This document shows positions 5,036 through 5,118 of a stretch of 5,118 nt of DNA, one piece after another (the first letter of the stretch is position 1; each line of letters opens with the position of its first letter). The stretch lies in contig JBBRLG010000540.1 of the NCBI GenBank assembly GCA_038231495.1, forward strand, positions 1 to 5,118. The letters are read 5' to 3'. The notes beneath the pieces are model-generated. The model was given only the letters and a program-made list of their open reading frames with translations, did not search any database and was not told the DNA's origin. Source of the stretch: JBBRLG01 sp038231495. GTDB lineage: Bacteria; Planctomycetota; Planctomycetia; Gemmatales; Gemmataceae. The position numbers were made by a program, and so were the translations under genes.

Positions 5036-5118
5036 TCTGGCGGTGCCAAAAGGCCTGCCATTGGCCTGGCTCGCTTTTGAAGAGGGCACGCAGGTGGCAC
5101 ATGGCATCGGTGCCGTAG
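4992..5118 (-). CDS. Possible 3' end of a convergent gene, partial
   Basis: On the minus strand a frame is open from the window edge to a TGA at 4992-4994, giving 41 residues that include AMCHLRALFKSEPGQWQAFW. Most codons end in G or C, as expected for real genes in this DNA, whereas the forward frames here are poor. It overlaps the tail of the forward ORF by 44 bp. I do not recognise the product. It is too short to be certain and could be chance. Confidence 0.28.
   Translation of the reverse strand, partial: YGTDAMCHLRALFKSEPGQWQAFWHRQINEPKANLNTCSTN

Noticed and set aside
5045..5067. Short inverted repeats AGGCC/GGCCT and GCCAA/TTGGC
   Set aside because: They are 5-bp arms that compete with each other, lack a T-tract, and may lie inside a minus-strand gene.
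1..5118. CRISPR array, tRNA, rRNA or defence island
   Set aside because: No regularly spaced long repeats, no tRNA-like cloverleaf or rRNA-like stretch, and no nuclease, toxin or defence domain was seen on either strand.

Overview
The window looks like a GC-rich bacterial chromosome, most likely from a planctomycete. Three things suggest this. Palindromes built on GCCGCAAGCGGC occur between genes. The putative ABC operon has a clean TATAAT box in an otherwise GC-rich leader. The last gene has the DPFTGQPL...DDGG ending that I associate with large planctomycete paralogue families. This assignment is inference from pattern memory, not from a search.

Layout. Positions 1-302 are non-coding and hold short GACCCTNGCCA repeats and a large 31-bp-arm palindrome. 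Positions 311-1772 are a complete insertion sequence of the ISKra4 type. It has 24-bp imperfect terminal inverted repeats, an 8-bp target duplication (CGGCACGC), and a transposase split over two frames (392-682, then 610-1746). The two frames are joined by an A_AAA_AAG slippery heptamer followed by a stem-loop, so the transposase is probably made by programmed -1 frameshifting. The element sits about 40 bp upstream of the TATAAT box of the next operon.

Positions 1873-3672 hold an ABC-2 type exporter pair: an ATPase with a GTG start and strong Shine-Dalgarno, and 24 bp later a six-helix permease. A 17-bp perfect hairpin that shares its core with the palindrome at 157-231 follows. Next comes a membrane-anchored protein of unknown function (3740-4636). 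The same reading frame reopens after its TAA stop and continues to 5035 with what looks like the missing C-terminal part, so this gene is either broken by a nonsense change or has become two ORFs. The final roughly 140 bp do not look like the normal end of that family. They may contain the 3' end of a convergent gene on the minus strand.

The genes suggest a small membrane export module (ATPase, permease, anchored partner of unknown role) whose promoter region was hit by a transposon. I see no convincing novel defence, CRISPR or RNA system. The most interesting items are the frameshift signal, the interrupted planctomycete-type gene, the shared palindromes and the odd 3' junction.
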